A stretch of DNA of 64,000 nucleotides from Borborobacter arsenicus (GCF_003934165.1 NZ_RKST01000027.1:1-64000), one strand, 5' to 3'. Counted from the first letter of the stretch, positions 1 to 9,109 are shown. Numbers and translations: made by a program. Notes: generated by a model from the letters alone, not told the origin.

Positions 1-372
1 GTCGTCCATCGGCACGACCTGGGCCAGGCCGCCGCCGGCCGCACCGCCCTTCATGCCGAAGTTCGGTCCGAGCGAGGCCTCGCGGATGCAGATGATCGCC
101 TTCCTGCCGATGCGGTTCAAGCCATCGCCCAGGCCCACCGTGGTGGTGGTCTTGCCTTCGCCGGCCGGCGTCGGGTTGATGGCGGTGACCAGGATCAGCT
201 TGCCGTCCTTGTTCCCCTGCGCCTCTCTGATGAAGGCGGCCGAGACCTTGGCCTTGTCATGGCCATAGGGCAGCAGATGCTCCGAAGGTATCCCGATCTT
301 CTCGCCAACCGCCTGGATCGGCTGCTTGTTCGCCGCACGCGCAATCTCAATGTCCGACTTGATCTCTGCCAT
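1..372 (-). CDS. fhs: Formate--tetrahydrofolate ligase, N-terminal part (cut by window edge)
   Basis: This is the first 124 residues of a protein that runs off the left edge. Formate--tetrahydrofolate ligase makes 10-formyl-THF from formate, THF and ATP in cytoplasmic one-carbon metabolism. The frame reads [19 protein letters not shown], then a segment with [16 protein letters not shown], then the ATP-binding loop [16 protein letters not shown], all typical of the family. The ATG at 372 is taken as start because homologues begin with the same DIEIA-type N-terminus. The family is normally about 555-560 residues, so roughly three quarters of the gene lies outside the window. The call rests on motif recognition and is secure. 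Confidence 0.95.
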   Translation of the reverse strand, partial: MAEIKSDIEIARAANKQPIQAVGEKIGIPSEHLLPYGHDKAKVSAAFIREAQGNKDGKLILVTAINPTPAGEGKTTTTVGLGDGLNRIGRKAIICIREASLGPNFGMKGGAAGGGLAQVVPMDD

Positions 373-511
373 CTATGTTCCCTGTTTTGGACTGGTCACG
401 GAGTGTGGATAGAAGCGCGTTGCAAGCCGGCTTGGCCGTCCCAAAACAGGCGTGCAATGCACAAAAAGCGACAGGATGCGAGAGTCGCAAATGAAGCAGG
501 CCGCGTCCGGA

Positions 512-1636
512 TCAGCGATCCAGCACCGACCGCAGCTCGACGATGTTGGAGCGAACCTGCAACAGGTTGAAGCCCATGGTCGCGAGATGCGAGGGGAAGA
601 AGGCGCTCGACTCGTTGCCGTTGGAGATGATCCATGGCTGCACGTCGAGCGAGGCGCGCAACTGCCCCTCCATGCGCGTCCACAGCGCCGTCAGGTTGCG
701 CTCGGCGATGATGGCGGCGAAGTCCGAGCGGGCGGCGACAAGTATGCCGTAATAGGCGTAGAGCTGGCCATAGGCGAACCAGAAGCGGTCGTCGGCGCGC
801 ATGTCGAACCAGCCGGCGTCGGAGATTTCGATGCGCTGGCGCAATATGTCGGAGGTGGAGCCGATGTCGCCGGCGATGCGGTCGAGGAACTGCATCAGAT
901 TGTCGGCGCGCGCGTCGAAGGTGGCGCCGCATTTTTCGAGACTGGAGTTGAAGGCGCGCAGCTTGGCGATGGCCTCGCGATAGACGCTGGGCGTCGGCCG
1001 TGTCGGGCCGCGCAAGCCGATATACCAGGCGGTCTCGCTCCAGGCGAGCGCGGTGCGCGCGTCCTGCAGGTTCTGGTCGATCTGCGAGGTGCCGCGCACG
1101 CGGCCGAGCGTATCTACCAGCTCCGTCGTGGTGCGGCGCATCACCTGATTGATGCCGAGCTGGAAGGCCGCCTTGTTGTCGAAGAAGGGCGTATTGCGCC
1201 ACTCGATGCCGAACAGGCCGAGCTTGGAGACCACCATGGAGGAAATCCAGGCGTTCTGGTTGACGTTGAAATCGACCAGATCGGCTGTGGTGCCGGCAAT
1301 TGCCGAGGGCTTGCAGCTCTGCGCCGGCTGGCCGGTAGCGCCGGCGGCCGAGCTGACCGGGTCCCCGGCGCCGGTCGATTCGCGCGCCTGAGCCAGCTCT
1401 GCCGGATAGTCCGGATTGAAGTTGCTCCAGAACTGGGTGACGTAGAAGAAATAGCCGTACATGCCCACCAGCGTCAGCACGATGACCGCGCCGACGGCCT
1501 TCAGGATCAGCCCGCGCTGGCCATACCAGCGGCCGACCCACATGAAGGGCCACAGGATGATGCCGATGAGCAGGCCGATCAAGCGGCCGATCCATTGGAA
1601 AATCCGAGTGACGAAATTCACGATCGGATCAAGCAT
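512..1636 (-). CDS. DUF2333 family inner-membrane protein
   Basis: A 374-residue protein of unknown function. The N-terminus (about residues 10-70) holds two closely spaced hydrophobic stretches, one around IGLLIGIILWPFMW and one around VGAVIVLTLVGMYGYFF. A large soluble domain follows, rich in Trp and Asn (AWISSMVVSKLGLFG, WNNTPFF-like segments), as in DUF2333 proteins of alphaproteobacteria. The ATG at 1636 has a GAGGAAG ribosome-binding site about 7 bases upstream. It is the last gene of a five-gene minus-strand cluster whose other members are a hypothetical protein, an AAA ATPase, another hypothetical protein and a coiled-coil protein. Only 12 bases separate it from the gene before it, so co-transcription is likely. 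The family assignment is good; no function is known to me. Confidence 0.85.
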   Translation of the reverse strand: MLDPIVNFVTRIFQWIGRLIGLLIGIILWPFMWVGRWYGQRGLILKAVGAVIVLTLVGMYGYFFYVTQFWSNFNPDYPAELAQARESTGAGDPVSSAAGATGQPAQSCKPSAIAGTTADLVDFNVNQNAWISSMVVSKLGLFGIEWRNTPFFDNKAAFQLGINQVMRRTTTELVDTLGRVRGTSQIDQNLQDARTALAWSETAWYIGLRGPTRPTPSVYREAIAKLRAFNSSLEKCGATFDARADNLMQFLDRIAGDIGSTSDILRQRIEISDAGWFDMRADDRFWFAYGQLYAYYGILVAARSDFAAIIAERNLTALWTRMEGQLRASLDVQPWIISNGNESSAFFPSHLATMGFNLLQVRSNIVELRSVLDR

Positions 1637-1648
1637 GGCTGGTCTTCC

Positions 1649-2935
1649 TCAATCGGTCAGGCCGTAGAGGCGCCGTCGCAACGCCTCCTTGTCGTTCAGA
1701 TATGCGGTTTTCAGCCGCTCCACAACAAAGGATCGCCATGGCTCCGAAAGCTTCTCGTAATCCGTGTAGAAGCCCTGCTTGTTGAAGACATAGCGCGAGA
1801 CGAAATCCGCCGGCACGAAATCGGAGATCAGCCGGCTGGTCAGCCAGGCGTCCGGGTGGTTCGGCTTGGCGCGCACCACCTGGAAGCGATGCTGCGGGGC
1901 GACCTCCTCCATGCGCATCTGGCCAAGCTGCCTGATCTCGCGCTTGGCCGCGTTGAGGAACGGGAAAATGCCGTCGCGATTGATCATATCGGCATGGCCG
2001 TGGATCCAGGTCTGCAGCCACACCTTGTCGGCATTGGCGATGTCGCGTTCCGGTTCAGCCTCACGGATCAGCGCCAGGATCGCCATTTCGGCGCGGTGCT
2101 CGAGATAGTCCGAGGCCTCGATCCATGAGGCGCGCGGCAGTTCGAGACGGCCGGTGGAGGCGAGGAAATGGAAGACGCGGTCGGCGTCGTGGATCGACAG
2201 GTAGCTCACCTGCCAGGGTCGCGAGCGGCGGAAACCGGGTGCGGCCGGATCGCTGATCACGGTCGTCATGTCGGGATCGACGAAGACATAGAGTCCGCCG
2301 AAATGGCTGGTCCAGAAGGCATTGTGGCGGAAGATCACCTGGTCGGGCACCAGCGCGTTCTCGCGGATGTCGCCGCAGACCTTGGCGAGTTCCACCATCT
2401 GATTGAGCATCGCGTCGTCGCGCCAGGCGTCGGGCTCCTGTTTCAGCCGGTCGACCAGCCGTCCGAGCTCGGCCGCCTTGCCCAGCACGTCTTCGGCCGA
2501 CAGCACCCGGAACTCGACCTGGCTGATCGACAACAGGTCCTCGATATCCTCCACCATGGCGACCGAATCCTCGATCTCGCCATAGATCACGTCCTTGATC
2601 GTCAGCGCATCGATGGCGCGCGAATTCCTGGAAAAGAATTCGTAGAGAAGCTGCGAGGTGTTGGAAAACGCCGTATGTACCACCGGCAGTTCGGCCTGCG
2701 CCGGCGTCAGGATGACGAAGCGGCGGTTGACCTGGTTGGGATCGAGATAGTTCAGGTCGCCCAGTTCCTCGGCTACCTGCGGGGAAAACCCGCTGCGGTC
2801 GATCTCGAAGGAGGCGAGTTTCGTCTGCGTCAGGCCGAAGGCCGCCAGCGCCTTGTTATAGCGCTCGACCAGATGCGGCGCCTCGACCGCCAGCAGCCTG
2901 CCATAGATCAGCTCATTGTCGCGCAGGAGGTTCAC
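1649..2935 (-). CDS. Conserved hypothetical protein of the AAA-ATPase/DUF2333 cluster
   Basis: A soluble-looking protein of 428 residues that I do not recognise by function. I start it at the GTG at 2935 (reading VNLLRDNELIYGRLL). That codon has a strong GGAGAAGGA site just upstream, while the further 22 codons of open frame run into the palindromic repeat at 2938-3110 and encode a repeat-derived Arg/Gly-rich stretch. No signal peptide or membrane helix is visible. The sequence contains QVNRRFVILTPAQAELPVVH and a run of acidic residues around IYGEIEDSVAMVEDIEDL. It sits 12 bases from the DUF2333 gene and about 170 bases after the AAA ATPase, all in one direction. It could be a partner of that ATPase; this is an inference from position only. 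Confidence 0.8.
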   Translation of the reverse strand: MNLLRDNELIYGRLLAVEAPHLVERYNKALAAFGLTQTKLASFEIDRSGFSPQVAEELGDLNYLDPNQVNRRFVILTPAQAELPVVHTAFSNTSQLLYEFFSRNSRAIDALTIKDVIYGEIEDSVAMVEDIEDLLSISQVEFRVLSAEDVLGKAAELGRLVDRLKQEPDAWRDDAMLNQMVELAKVCGDIRENALVPDQVIFRHNAFWTSHFGGLYVFVDPDMTTVISDPAAPGFRRSRPWQVSYLSIHDADRVFHFLASTGRLELPRASWIEASDYLEHRAEMAILALIREAEPERDIANADKVWLQTWIHGHADMINRDGIFPFLNAAKREIRQLGQMRMEEVAPQHRFQVVRAKPNHPDAWLTSRLISDFVPADFVSRYVFNKQGFYTDYEKLSEPWRSFVVERLKTAYLNDKEALRRRLYGLTD

Positions 2936-2937
2936 TA

Positions 2938-3110
2938 TTCCTTCTCCCCGTTCACGGGGAGAACCCCTCTCCGCCTTGCTACGCTCGGCACCTCTCCCCA
3001 AAGGGGCAAGGAAACGCTGCCGCAGTGCCGGCGCCTTTCCAGCTTGGGTTCCTCGCCCCTTTGGGGAGAGGTGTAGAGGGCGAAGCCCGAGACGGAGAGG
3101 GGGGCCTTCT
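2938..3110. repeat. GC-rich palindromic repeat between two genes of the operon
   Basis: An imperfect inverted repeat fills most of this gap. One arm carries CCCCTCTCCGCC and CACCTCTCCCCAAAGGGGC; the other carries its complement, GCCCCTTTGGGGAGAGGTG and GGAGAGGGG. It can fold into a long hairpin with a central loop near 3030. The same vocabulary of words recurs at 5059-5178, 6333-6712 and 13806-13985, so this is a dispersed repeat family of the genome. The right end overlaps the stop of the ATPase gene by one base. Confidence 0.85.
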
Positions 3111-5020
3111 CACGCATCCCAGGTCCCCTTGGCCTTGCGCTCCTCCATCTCCCTCGCCGCCCGCTCGCGCAGGCGGGCATCGCGGATCATCTTCTCTACC
3201 GCGGCATCGTCGGCGCGGTCGGAATAGCGGAACTCGCTGTCGGCGTAGCGGTTGATCTCCTGCATCACCATTGTCATCGAGAACGGCCCGCGCAGTTCCT
3301 CGATCATCGCCTTCTTGTCGTCATAGCCCTTGTGCATGAAGGCTTCCGGTTTCTCGAACCACTCGTCCGGCAGTTCGATATCCATCGCCCGCATCTTGAT
3401 GGCGTCGGTGATGTTCTTGATCGCCCTTCCGGTCAGGCGCGGCTCGGCCTGCTTGATCATATGCAGATAGGTGCCGATATCGGCCAGCGTCTTCGGTGCG
3501 CCATTCTCTTTCATGAAGCGCTCATGGACCTGCATCAGCCCGTCTTCCTGCGGCCGGTCGTGGCCCTCATAGGCATCCGCTACGGCGCGCTTGATCTCCT
3601 GCGCGGCATAGAGATCGTGCTTGCCGAGCGGGATCTGGTGGTTCTTGCCGGCGAGCAGGGTGAAAATGTCGATATAGTCGTCGCGGCTCTGCGGCCCGTC
3701 TACCAGCCAGCGGGCGCCGGCGCGCTGGCGCAGCGCGTCGTCCACATTCTCCGGATAGTTGGAAAACATGCCGAAGGAGCAATTGCCGCGGATGACCGTC
3801 GAGGCACCCGAAAAGGCCTCCATCAGCACGCCGGTGATTTCCTGCTGCCCGGCGGATGCCCGGTCGTCGGAGCGGCGCGCCGCCACCTGGTCGATGTCGT
3901 CCACCGTGCCGAAGCCGATGGCGCGCGGGTTCAGCACATTGGTGATGAACTGCTTGCAGCTCTGGCCGGATTTGCCCTGATAGGAGGAAATCTGGTCGAC
4001 GCCGAAATTCTCATAGACGAAGGGGTAGGAAGCGACCTGGCAATAATCGTTGAGCAGGCCCGCGATCATCTGGATCAGCGTGGTCTTGCCGGTGCCGGGC
4101 GAGCCGTCGCCGATGAAGGTGAACAGGAAGCCGCCAAGCTCGACGAAGGGGTTCAGTTCGCGCTCGAAATCATAGGCCATCAGCATCTTGGCGAGCTTGA
4201 TCGACTGATATTTGGCGATGTGGTTGCCGACCACTTCGTTCGGCTTCTTGAAGGTCATCACCAGCGGCCGGGCCTTGCGGCCGGGGGCGACGTCGAAACC
4301 GTCCAGGGTGAAATCATCGGCGTCGAGGCGGATATGTGCGTTCTCGAAGGCGCCAAGCCCGTCGAATCGGCCTTTTCGCGTCAAAAGCCCTTCGATCGTG
4401 ATGCGCGCGAAGGCGCGGGCGCGCGTCGTCAATTCCGTATCGTCCTTGACGCCTTCAAGCGCGCCGTCCAGCCCCGCAACCAGCGATTTCAGCGCATCCT
4501 GCGGCGTGTCGAACAGGAAATCCGGTTCATGGATATCGTTGGGCGGCTCGCCTTCGCCGTCGATCAGCTGCGCCAGATAGGAGGCAAGGCTGAAGGCCGA
4601 GACATAGGCCGAGGCCGACAGCAACTTCTTGAAATGGGCCGCGTCCTCGCCCTCCAGCGGGGCGCGCGTGTTTTTTGCCTGCAGGCTTTCCAATTCGCCG
4701 CTGCGGGCAAACACGTCGGCAATCGCCAGTGCCACCGCGATGCCTCTGCGCACCCGGTAGAGCAGCGTGTGCTGGGCGATGCTCATCAGCGGGTCGCCGG
4801 ATCGCAGCGCAGCCACCGTCTTCGACAGTTCCACCTCGCGCGTCTTGCGCACCGAGCCGGTGGAAATGGTCGGCACGAAGCGTCGCCCGGTGCCGGCAAG
4901 GGCGGCGCCGGATTTCCCGCCTCCGTCCTCCAGCACCACGATGCGCGTGATCATGCCCTGCGCGGTCGCGTTGTGCTTTTCGATATCGGCTTCGGCGATG
5001 GTGGTCAGGCCGGTGTCCAT
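3110..5020 (-). CDS. AAA-family ATPase of unknown role
   Basis: A 636-residue protein with a central AAA ATPase core. The Walker A motif is GDGSPGTGKTTLI at about residues 304-316, and the Walker B-like motif is IGFGTVDDID at about residues 368-377. Sensor-type and arginine-finger candidates (DDALRQRAGARWLVDGP) follow. The first about 300 residues have no domain I recognise. I chose the ATG at 5020 because a GGAGG site lies 6 bases upstream of it; the upstream in-frame ATG at 5038 lacks one. It is the central gene of a cluster with a coiled-coil protein, a DUF2333 membrane protein and two hypotheticals. That arrangement suggests an ATP-driven complex acting at or near the inner membrane, but no activity can be read from the sequence. 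Confidence 0.88.
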   Translation of the reverse strand: MDTGLTTIAEADIEKHNATAQGMITRIVVLEDGGGKSGAALAGTGRRFVPTISTGSVRKTREVELSKTVAALRSGDPLMSIAQHTLLYRVRRGIAVALAIADVFARSGELESLQAKNTRAPLEGEDAAHFKKLLSASAYVSAFSLASYLAQLIDGEGEPPNDIHEPDFLFDTPQDALKSLVAGLDGALEGVKDDTELTTRARAFARITIEGLLTRKGRFDGLGAFENAHIRLDADDFTLDGFDVAPGRKARPLVMTFKKPNEVVGNHIAKYQSIKLAKMLMAYDFERELNPFVELGGFLFTFIGDGSPGTGKTTLIQMIAGLLNDYCQVASYPFVYENFGVDQISSYQGKSGQSCKQFITNVLNPRAIGFGTVDDIDQVAARRSDDRASAGQQEITGVLMEAFSGASTVIRGNCSFGMFSNYPENVDDALRQRAGARWLVDGPQSRDDYIDIFTLLAGKNHQIPLGKHDLYAAQEIKRAVADAYEGHDRPQEDGLMQVHERFMKENGAPKTLADIGTYLHMIKQAEPRLTGRAIKNITDAIKMRAMDIELPDEWFEKPEAFMHKGYDDKKAMIEELRGPFSMTMVMQEINRYADSEFRYSDRADDAAVEKMIRDARLRERAAREMEERKAKGTWDA

Positions 5021-5058
5021 GGAAAGCCTCCGATGCAACTGGCTGGGCGCCGAAATAC

Positions 5059-5178
5059 CCCCTCATCCGGCCCTTCGGGCCACCTTCTCCCCGTCGGGGA
5101 GAAGAGGAAGGTTGCGGCCTTTCCGATTTCCTCTCCCGGAGAGGGTGGCCGAGCGAAGCGGAGGCCGGGTGAGGGGGC
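5059..5178. repeat. GC-rich palindromic repeat
   Basis: Nearly the whole gap between the AAA ATPase and the gene before it is one palindromic element. The outer arms CCCCCTCATCCGGCC and GGCCGGGTGAGGGGG are exact complements, and inner hairpins include CTTCTCCCCGTCGGGGAGAAG. It belongs to the same family as the repeats at 2938-3110 and 6333-6712. If transcribed it would form a very stable hairpin inside the operon mRNA and could affect processing or downstream expression. Confidence 0.9.
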
Positions 5179-5179
5179 T

Positions 5180-6325
5180 TCACACATCCGAAATCACCCG
5201 GCCCTTGGACAAAATATGCACCTTGAAGCCGCCGAATATCTTGTCGGCCTCGCCGGCCGCATAGAGTGCCTGGTAGGCCTCATGTGGAATGAGCGCGTGT
5301 TTCTCGTAATGGCTCACGCCCTGGCGGGCGGCTTCCAGATCATCCGTATTGATGAAGAATTCTTCCGAGGAAGGCTCGCTCGACCACAGCCCGCGCCGGC
5401 CGGGTTTCTCGCCCTTGGAATAGACTTCCTGGATGGTCCAGGTCAGCAGCCAGGCATCCTGCGGCCGGCGCACTTTCGACAGCACGCCGCTGACTGTCGA
5501 ATTGTGTTCGGTGATGCCGGCCGAATAGAACGGACCCAGCACCACGCGCCGCAGCTGCTTGGGATGAAGTTCGGCAAAATCCTTGTCGAGATTGGAGGCG
5601 ATCGTCATTGGCGACAGCGTATAGGCCGAATTCTTCTCGGTGAAATCGTCGAAGCGATGAGCAAGCTCCGGATTGAGCAGCCCTTCCACCGGCAGCGGGA
5701 TTTCCACCTTGTCGTTGAGCCTGCCGTCGCCGGTCACCAATTGGCGCACGATATCGTCAGAGGAATCCTCGACCGTCAGCATATAGACCAGCGGCAGGTT
5801 GGCGCTGCCGTCGAATGCCGCCCAATGCACCAGATAATAGGGCCGCTGCGTCTTGGGATTGACTGACACCTTGGCCGTCTGCGCCAGCAGGAAAGGTGCA
5901 AAGGTCTCGCCGCCATCGACATCCTCCAGATAAAGCCGCTCGGCCATGGAGCGCTGCAGGGCGGTCGGAAATTCCTTGTGGCGCAGGATGAAGTCGGCCA
6001 TCTCGGCGCGCAGTTCCGTCGGTTTGGGAATGGTGGCCAGCCGCTCGCTGGCCGTGCGGCGGTCGTTTTCCAGCTCCAGCACATTCTGGAACACCGGAAA
6101 GCCGCTTTCGGCGCGGCCGATGCGGAAGCTCTCCATGAAGCCGAGCCGGTTGTGCCAGCAGGCAAAGGATTTTTCCAGCCGCGCGATGTATTCGGCTACG
6201 ATGCCGGCAACCAGCCCATGCTTGTAGAGCGGCGAGCGGTCGTCGCGCATGAAGATTTCGAGCCCGCCGAGTGCTGCGCGGATGGCGGCGAAATAGCGCG
6301 TGGCGTCGTCGGTCGCGGCGGTCAT
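5180..6325 (-). CDS. Conserved hypothetical protein
   Basis: A 381-residue protein that I cannot place in a named family. It is soluble in appearance, with no signal peptide or clear membrane helix. Distinctive segments include HNRLGFMESFRIGRAESGFPVFQNVLELENDRRTASERL, seen near residues 60-100, and a C-terminal half with RRPQDAWLLTWTIQEVYSKGEK. The start at 6325 (MTAATDDATRYFAAI) has a GAGG-type site upstream. It is the second gene of the five-gene minus-strand cluster, preceded by a 417-base gap full of palindromic repeats and followed by another repeat and the AAA ATPase. Function unknown; the neighbourhood suggests a component of the same complex. Confidence 0.8.
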   Translation of the reverse strand: MTAATDDATRYFAAIRAALGGLEIFMRDDRSPLYKHGLVAGIVAEYIARLEKSFACWHNRLGFMESFRIGRAESGFPVFQNVLELENDRRTASERLATIPKPTELRAEMADFILRHKEFPTALQRSMAERLYLEDVDGGETFAPFLLAQTAKVSVNPKTQRPYYLVHWAAFDGSANLPLVYMLTVEDSSDDIVRQLVTGDGRLNDKVEIPLPVEGLLNPELAHRFDDFTEKNSAYTLSPMTIASNLDKDFAELHPKQLRRVVLGPFYSAGITEHNSTVSGVLSKVRRPQDAWLLTWTIQEVYSKGEKPGRRGLWSSEPSSEEFFINTDDLEAARQGVSHYEKHALIPHEAYQALYAAGEADKIFGGFKVHILSKGRVISDV

Positions 6326-6332
6326 GGTACAG

Positions 6333-6712
6333 CCTCATCCTCCCCCTTGTGGAGAGGGCTATCGCATTTGGGTTTCGACCCCCACTCCGGTTTGCTTTGC
6401 AAACCACCTCTCCCCCGGTCGACGGGGGAGAGGAAACGCTGTCCGCAAGGCTGGCACCCTTCCTCTCCCCTTTTGAGGGGGAGAGGTGCCGAGCGAAGCG
6501 AGGCGGAGTGGGGGTCGGTCCCGTTATATGCAACTATCCTGCCCCTGTGGGGAGGGTCGATCCGTAAGGATCGGGGTGGGTGTAAAAGTTCACTGGCCTT
6601 GTTCGGACCCCCACCCCGTCTCGCGAACCCTGCTTTGCAAGGATCGTTCGCCGACCCTCCCCACAAGGGGGAGGGTAAAAGGCCAGCTATAGCCGGCAGG
6701 GCAGAGGGGGGT
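6333..6712. repeat. Block of palindromic repeats filling a 417-base gap
   Basis: The gap between 6326 and 6742 has no credible gene. It consists of at least two palindromic units. The first pairs ACCCCCACTCCG with CGGAGTGGGGGT around a CTCTCCCCC core. The second pairs CCCCTGTGGGGAGGGTCGATCC with the complementary words near 6640-6675, around a TTCACTGGCC centre. Both units share words with the repeats at 2938-3110, 5059-5178 and 13806-13985. They lie inside what otherwise looks like one operon. Confidence 0.85.
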
Positions 6713-6742
6713 GTCATGACGCGCAAGGCTATTGCCTGTCGT

Positions 6743-7831
6743 TCACGCCCGCACATAGGCGGAGGCGTCGTGCTTCTTCATCACGTCCTCGAAGCGGCGG
6801 GCAAAAGCGTCGTCGGCGAGCTTCTTGCGCCGCTGGATGTCGGCGGTTGCGACCATGTTCTTCTCATGCAGTTCAAGCAGGTCGCCAATATGCTTCTGCG
6901 CGGCCGCACCGATGCCCGCCATGGTTTCTTCCGCGGTGTTGTCGACCTGGCTGCCGAGCGTGTTGATGCGATGGGCCACTTCCTGCTGGGCGGCCGTCTT
7001 CAGCGAATCCTCCAGCGCCTTGTAGAGCACGATGCGCTGTTCGGTATCGATGGTCAGCTTGTTGATCAGCGTATTCTGCGCCGCGATCTGGTTGTTGAGC
7101 GAATCCACGAAGGTCTGGAACATCGAGGTGTAGCGCTCCAGCGTCTGGCTCTCGGCCAGCAGTTCCTGCTCCTTGGCCTGCGCCTCGTTATATTCGGTCG
7201 CAAGCCTGGAGCGCTCGCCTTCGAGTTCCGTGCGCTCCTTCTGGCTGGTCGAGGCGGCTATGCGGTTTTCGATGTCGAGCAGAAGCGGGTTCAGCTCCTC
7301 TATGCGCTTTTGCGTCGCCTCCAGGCTGCCCATCGTTGCCTTGCGGCGCTCGATCACCTGGGCAAGGCTGGTCTCGGAGGTCTTGTAGCGCGAATCCAGC
7401 ACCTGCTTTTGCGCCTTCAATATGCCGACGATGGTGTCGGATTTCGTCAGCAACTCCTGCAGGTTTCCGGCCAGCGACATGTTGCGCACGCGGTCGGTAC
7501 GCATGCGCTGCTTCCTGCGGGCCGAAAACAGGCCGATGAAGTTTTCCCAGCCCGTATAGTTCTTCATGCTCTCGAATTCGGCGCCGAAGACGTTGGTGGC
7601 GTCCTCCAGCCCGATGATCAGGTCGGCGATGTTGCCTTCCATCACCTTCTGCTGCCTGAGCACGTCCTCGATGCGGGCGTTTTCGATGTCGAAATCGGCG
7701 GCGCCGATCTTCTGGTCGGCCTGGGCGAATTTCTCCAGGAGCGCGCCGGACTGCTCGATCCTGGCGCGCATGTCCTCGGCGGCCTGCTTGGTGCGGGCAA
7801 TCTCGGCATCGAAATTCTGCAGCGTCGCCAT
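6743..7831 (-). CDS. Coiled-coil protein, probable first gene of the AAA-ATPase cluster
   Basis: A 362-residue protein dominated by heptad-like segments rich in Glu, Gln, Lys and Leu (for example EATQKRIEELNPLLLDIENRIAAS and TSQKERTELEGERSRLATEYNEAQAKEQELLAE), so a long coiled coil is expected. There is no signal peptide and no obvious membrane helix. A segment near residues 85-110 reads NYTGWENFIGLFSARRKQRMRTDR. The start at 7831 (MATLQNFDAEI) has a GGAGGAGG site 7 bases upstream; the longer open frame to 8083 has no such support. The overall look recalls TelA-like toxic-anion-resistance proteins, but I do not see enough to assign that family. It heads the minus-strand cluster and is divergent from choX. 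Confidence 0.8.
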   Translation of the reverse strand: MATLQNFDAEIARTKQAAEDMRARIEQSGALLEKFAQADQKIGAADFDIENARIEDVLRQQKVMEGNIADLIIGLEDATNVFGAEFESMKNYTGWENFIGLFSARRKQRMRTDRVRNMSLAGNLQELLTKSDTIVGILKAQKQVLDSRYKTSETSLAQVIERRKATMGSLEATQKRIEELNPLLLDIENRIAASTSQKERTELEGERSRLATEYNEAQAKEQELLAESQTLERYTSMFQTFVDSLNNQIAAQNTLINKLTIDTEQRIVLYKALEDSLKTAAQQEVAHRINTLGSQVDNTAEETMAGIGAAAQKHIGDLLELHEKNMVATADIQRRKKLADDAFARRFEDVMKKHDASAYVRA

Positions 7832-8104
7832 CCGGCCTCCTCCTCGTTTCTCACATCCGCTCGGACCGCCAATATAGGAGCGGCGCCTTTTCATTGAAAG
7901 ACAGCGCCGTGCGCAATGCCGCTCGGTTCGTTCCTTGCGGCAGGCGTTGCCGATGCGGCGAAAATGTCGCTGAAAGAATAGTCTGCGACGTGCAAGCTTC
8001 TGCCTTACCGCTTGAAACCACAGCAAAATGATGTTTGGGTTTAGGCCCCACGCGGAAGAAAAAGCCGCAACCCGCGTCGCCAAGATTTACAATGGGAGAA
8101 TTCC

Positions 8105-9052
8105 ATGTCGCCGACCAAATCACTCGCCATATCCTTGGGTATGGCGGCCCTGATCTATTCTGGAAGCGCATTCGCCGCCGAGCCCGAAAGCTGCAAGACC
8201 GTGCGTTTCTCCGATGTCGGCTGGACCGACATCACCGCCACCACGGCAACTGCCTCGGTGATCCTGGAAGCGCTCGGCTACACGCCCGACGTGCAGGTGC
8301 TGTCGGTGCCGGTCACCTATGCCTCGCTCAAGAGCAAGGATATCGACGTCTTCCTCGGCAACTGGATGCCGACCATGGAAGCCGACATCAAGCCCTATCT
8401 GGAAGACAAGTCGGTCGAGACTATCGTCACCAATCTGGAAGGCGCCAAATATACGCTCGCCGTGCCAACCTATGTCTATGATGCGGGCCTGAAGGACTTT
8501 GCCGACATCGCCAAGTTCAAGGACAAGCTCGGCAACAAGATCTACGGCATCGAGGCCGGCAATGACGGCAACCGCCTGATCCTCGACATGATCGAGCAGG
8601 ACAAGTTCGGCCTCAAGGGCTTCGAACTGGTGGAAAGCTCGGAGGCCGGCATGCTGGCGGCCGTCAGCAAGGCGGCCAATTCCAAGCAGGACGTGGTCTT
8701 CCTTGGCTGGGAGCCGCACCCGATGAACGCCAATATTGACATGAAATATCTGACCGGCGGCGACGAGGTGTTCGGGCCCAATTTCGGCGGCGCCACCGTC
8801 GCCACCAATGTGCGGGCCGGCTACACCACCGAATGCCCGAATGTCGGCGCGCTGCTGAAAAACATGGTCTTCTCGCTGCAGATGGAAAACGAGATCATGG
8901 GCGCGATCCTCAATGACAGCGCCGAGCCCAAGGCTGCCGCCACCGCCTGGCTGAAGGCCAATCCGGATGCCGTCACTCCCTGGCTTTCGGGCGTCACCAC
9001 ATTCGATGGCGGCGATGCGGCTGCTGCGGTAAAGTCGGCGCTCGGCCTCTGA
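8105..9052 (+). CDS. choX: Choline ABC transporter substrate-binding protein
   Basis: A 315-residue periplasmic binding protein of the OpuAC/ProX class. Residues 1-24 form a signal peptide (SLAISLGMAALIYSGSAFAA). The mature part begins with CKTVRFSDVGWTDITATTATASV, the choline/betaine-binding signature, and contains FLGNWMPTMEADIKPYL and WEPHPMNANIDMKYL, whose aromatic residues are expected to form the cation-pi box for trimethylammonium. A GGGAGAA site lies 5 bases before the ATG. It is followed by choW and choV in the standard choXWV order. Choline taken up by this system feeds osmoprotectant synthesis or catabolism in rhizobia. Confidence 0.95.
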   Translation: MSPTKSLAISLGMAALIYSGSAFAAEPESCKTVRFSDVGWTDITATTATASVILEALGYTPDVQVLSVPVTYASLKSKDIDVFLGNWMPTMEADIKPYLEDKSVETIVTNLEGAKYTLAVPTYVYDAGLKDFADIAKFKDKLGNKIYGIEAGNDGNRLILDMIEQDKFGLKGFELVESSEAGMLAAVSKAANSKQDVVFLGWEPHPMNANIDMKYLTGGDEVFGPNFGGATVATNVRAGYTTECPNVGALLKNMVFSLQMENEIMGAILNDSAEPKAAATAWLKANPDAVTPWLSGVTTFDGGDAAAAVKSALGL

Positions 9053-9078
9053 CGCGCCGGCATCTGCCATGAGCTTGA

Positions 9079-9109
9079 GCGGCGGCCACCCGCGAGGATC
9101 GGCCGCCGC
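9079..9109 (+). terminator. Hairpin between choX and choW
   Basis: A 9-bp perfect stem (GCGGCGGCC paired with GGCCGCCGC) with a 13-base loop lies 27 bases after the choX stop codon. No long T-run follows (CTAAAATAAG). Such a hairpin can protect the 3' end of the binding-protein message or partly terminate transcription, which fits the usual need for more ChoX than ChoW and ChoV. The role is inferred. Confidence 0.5.

Noticed and set aside
3332-5866. An 844-codon open frame on the plus strand opposite the AAA ATPase
   Set aside because: It is antisense to the ATPase and the following gene, crosses the palindromic repeat at 5059-5178, and shows no domain.
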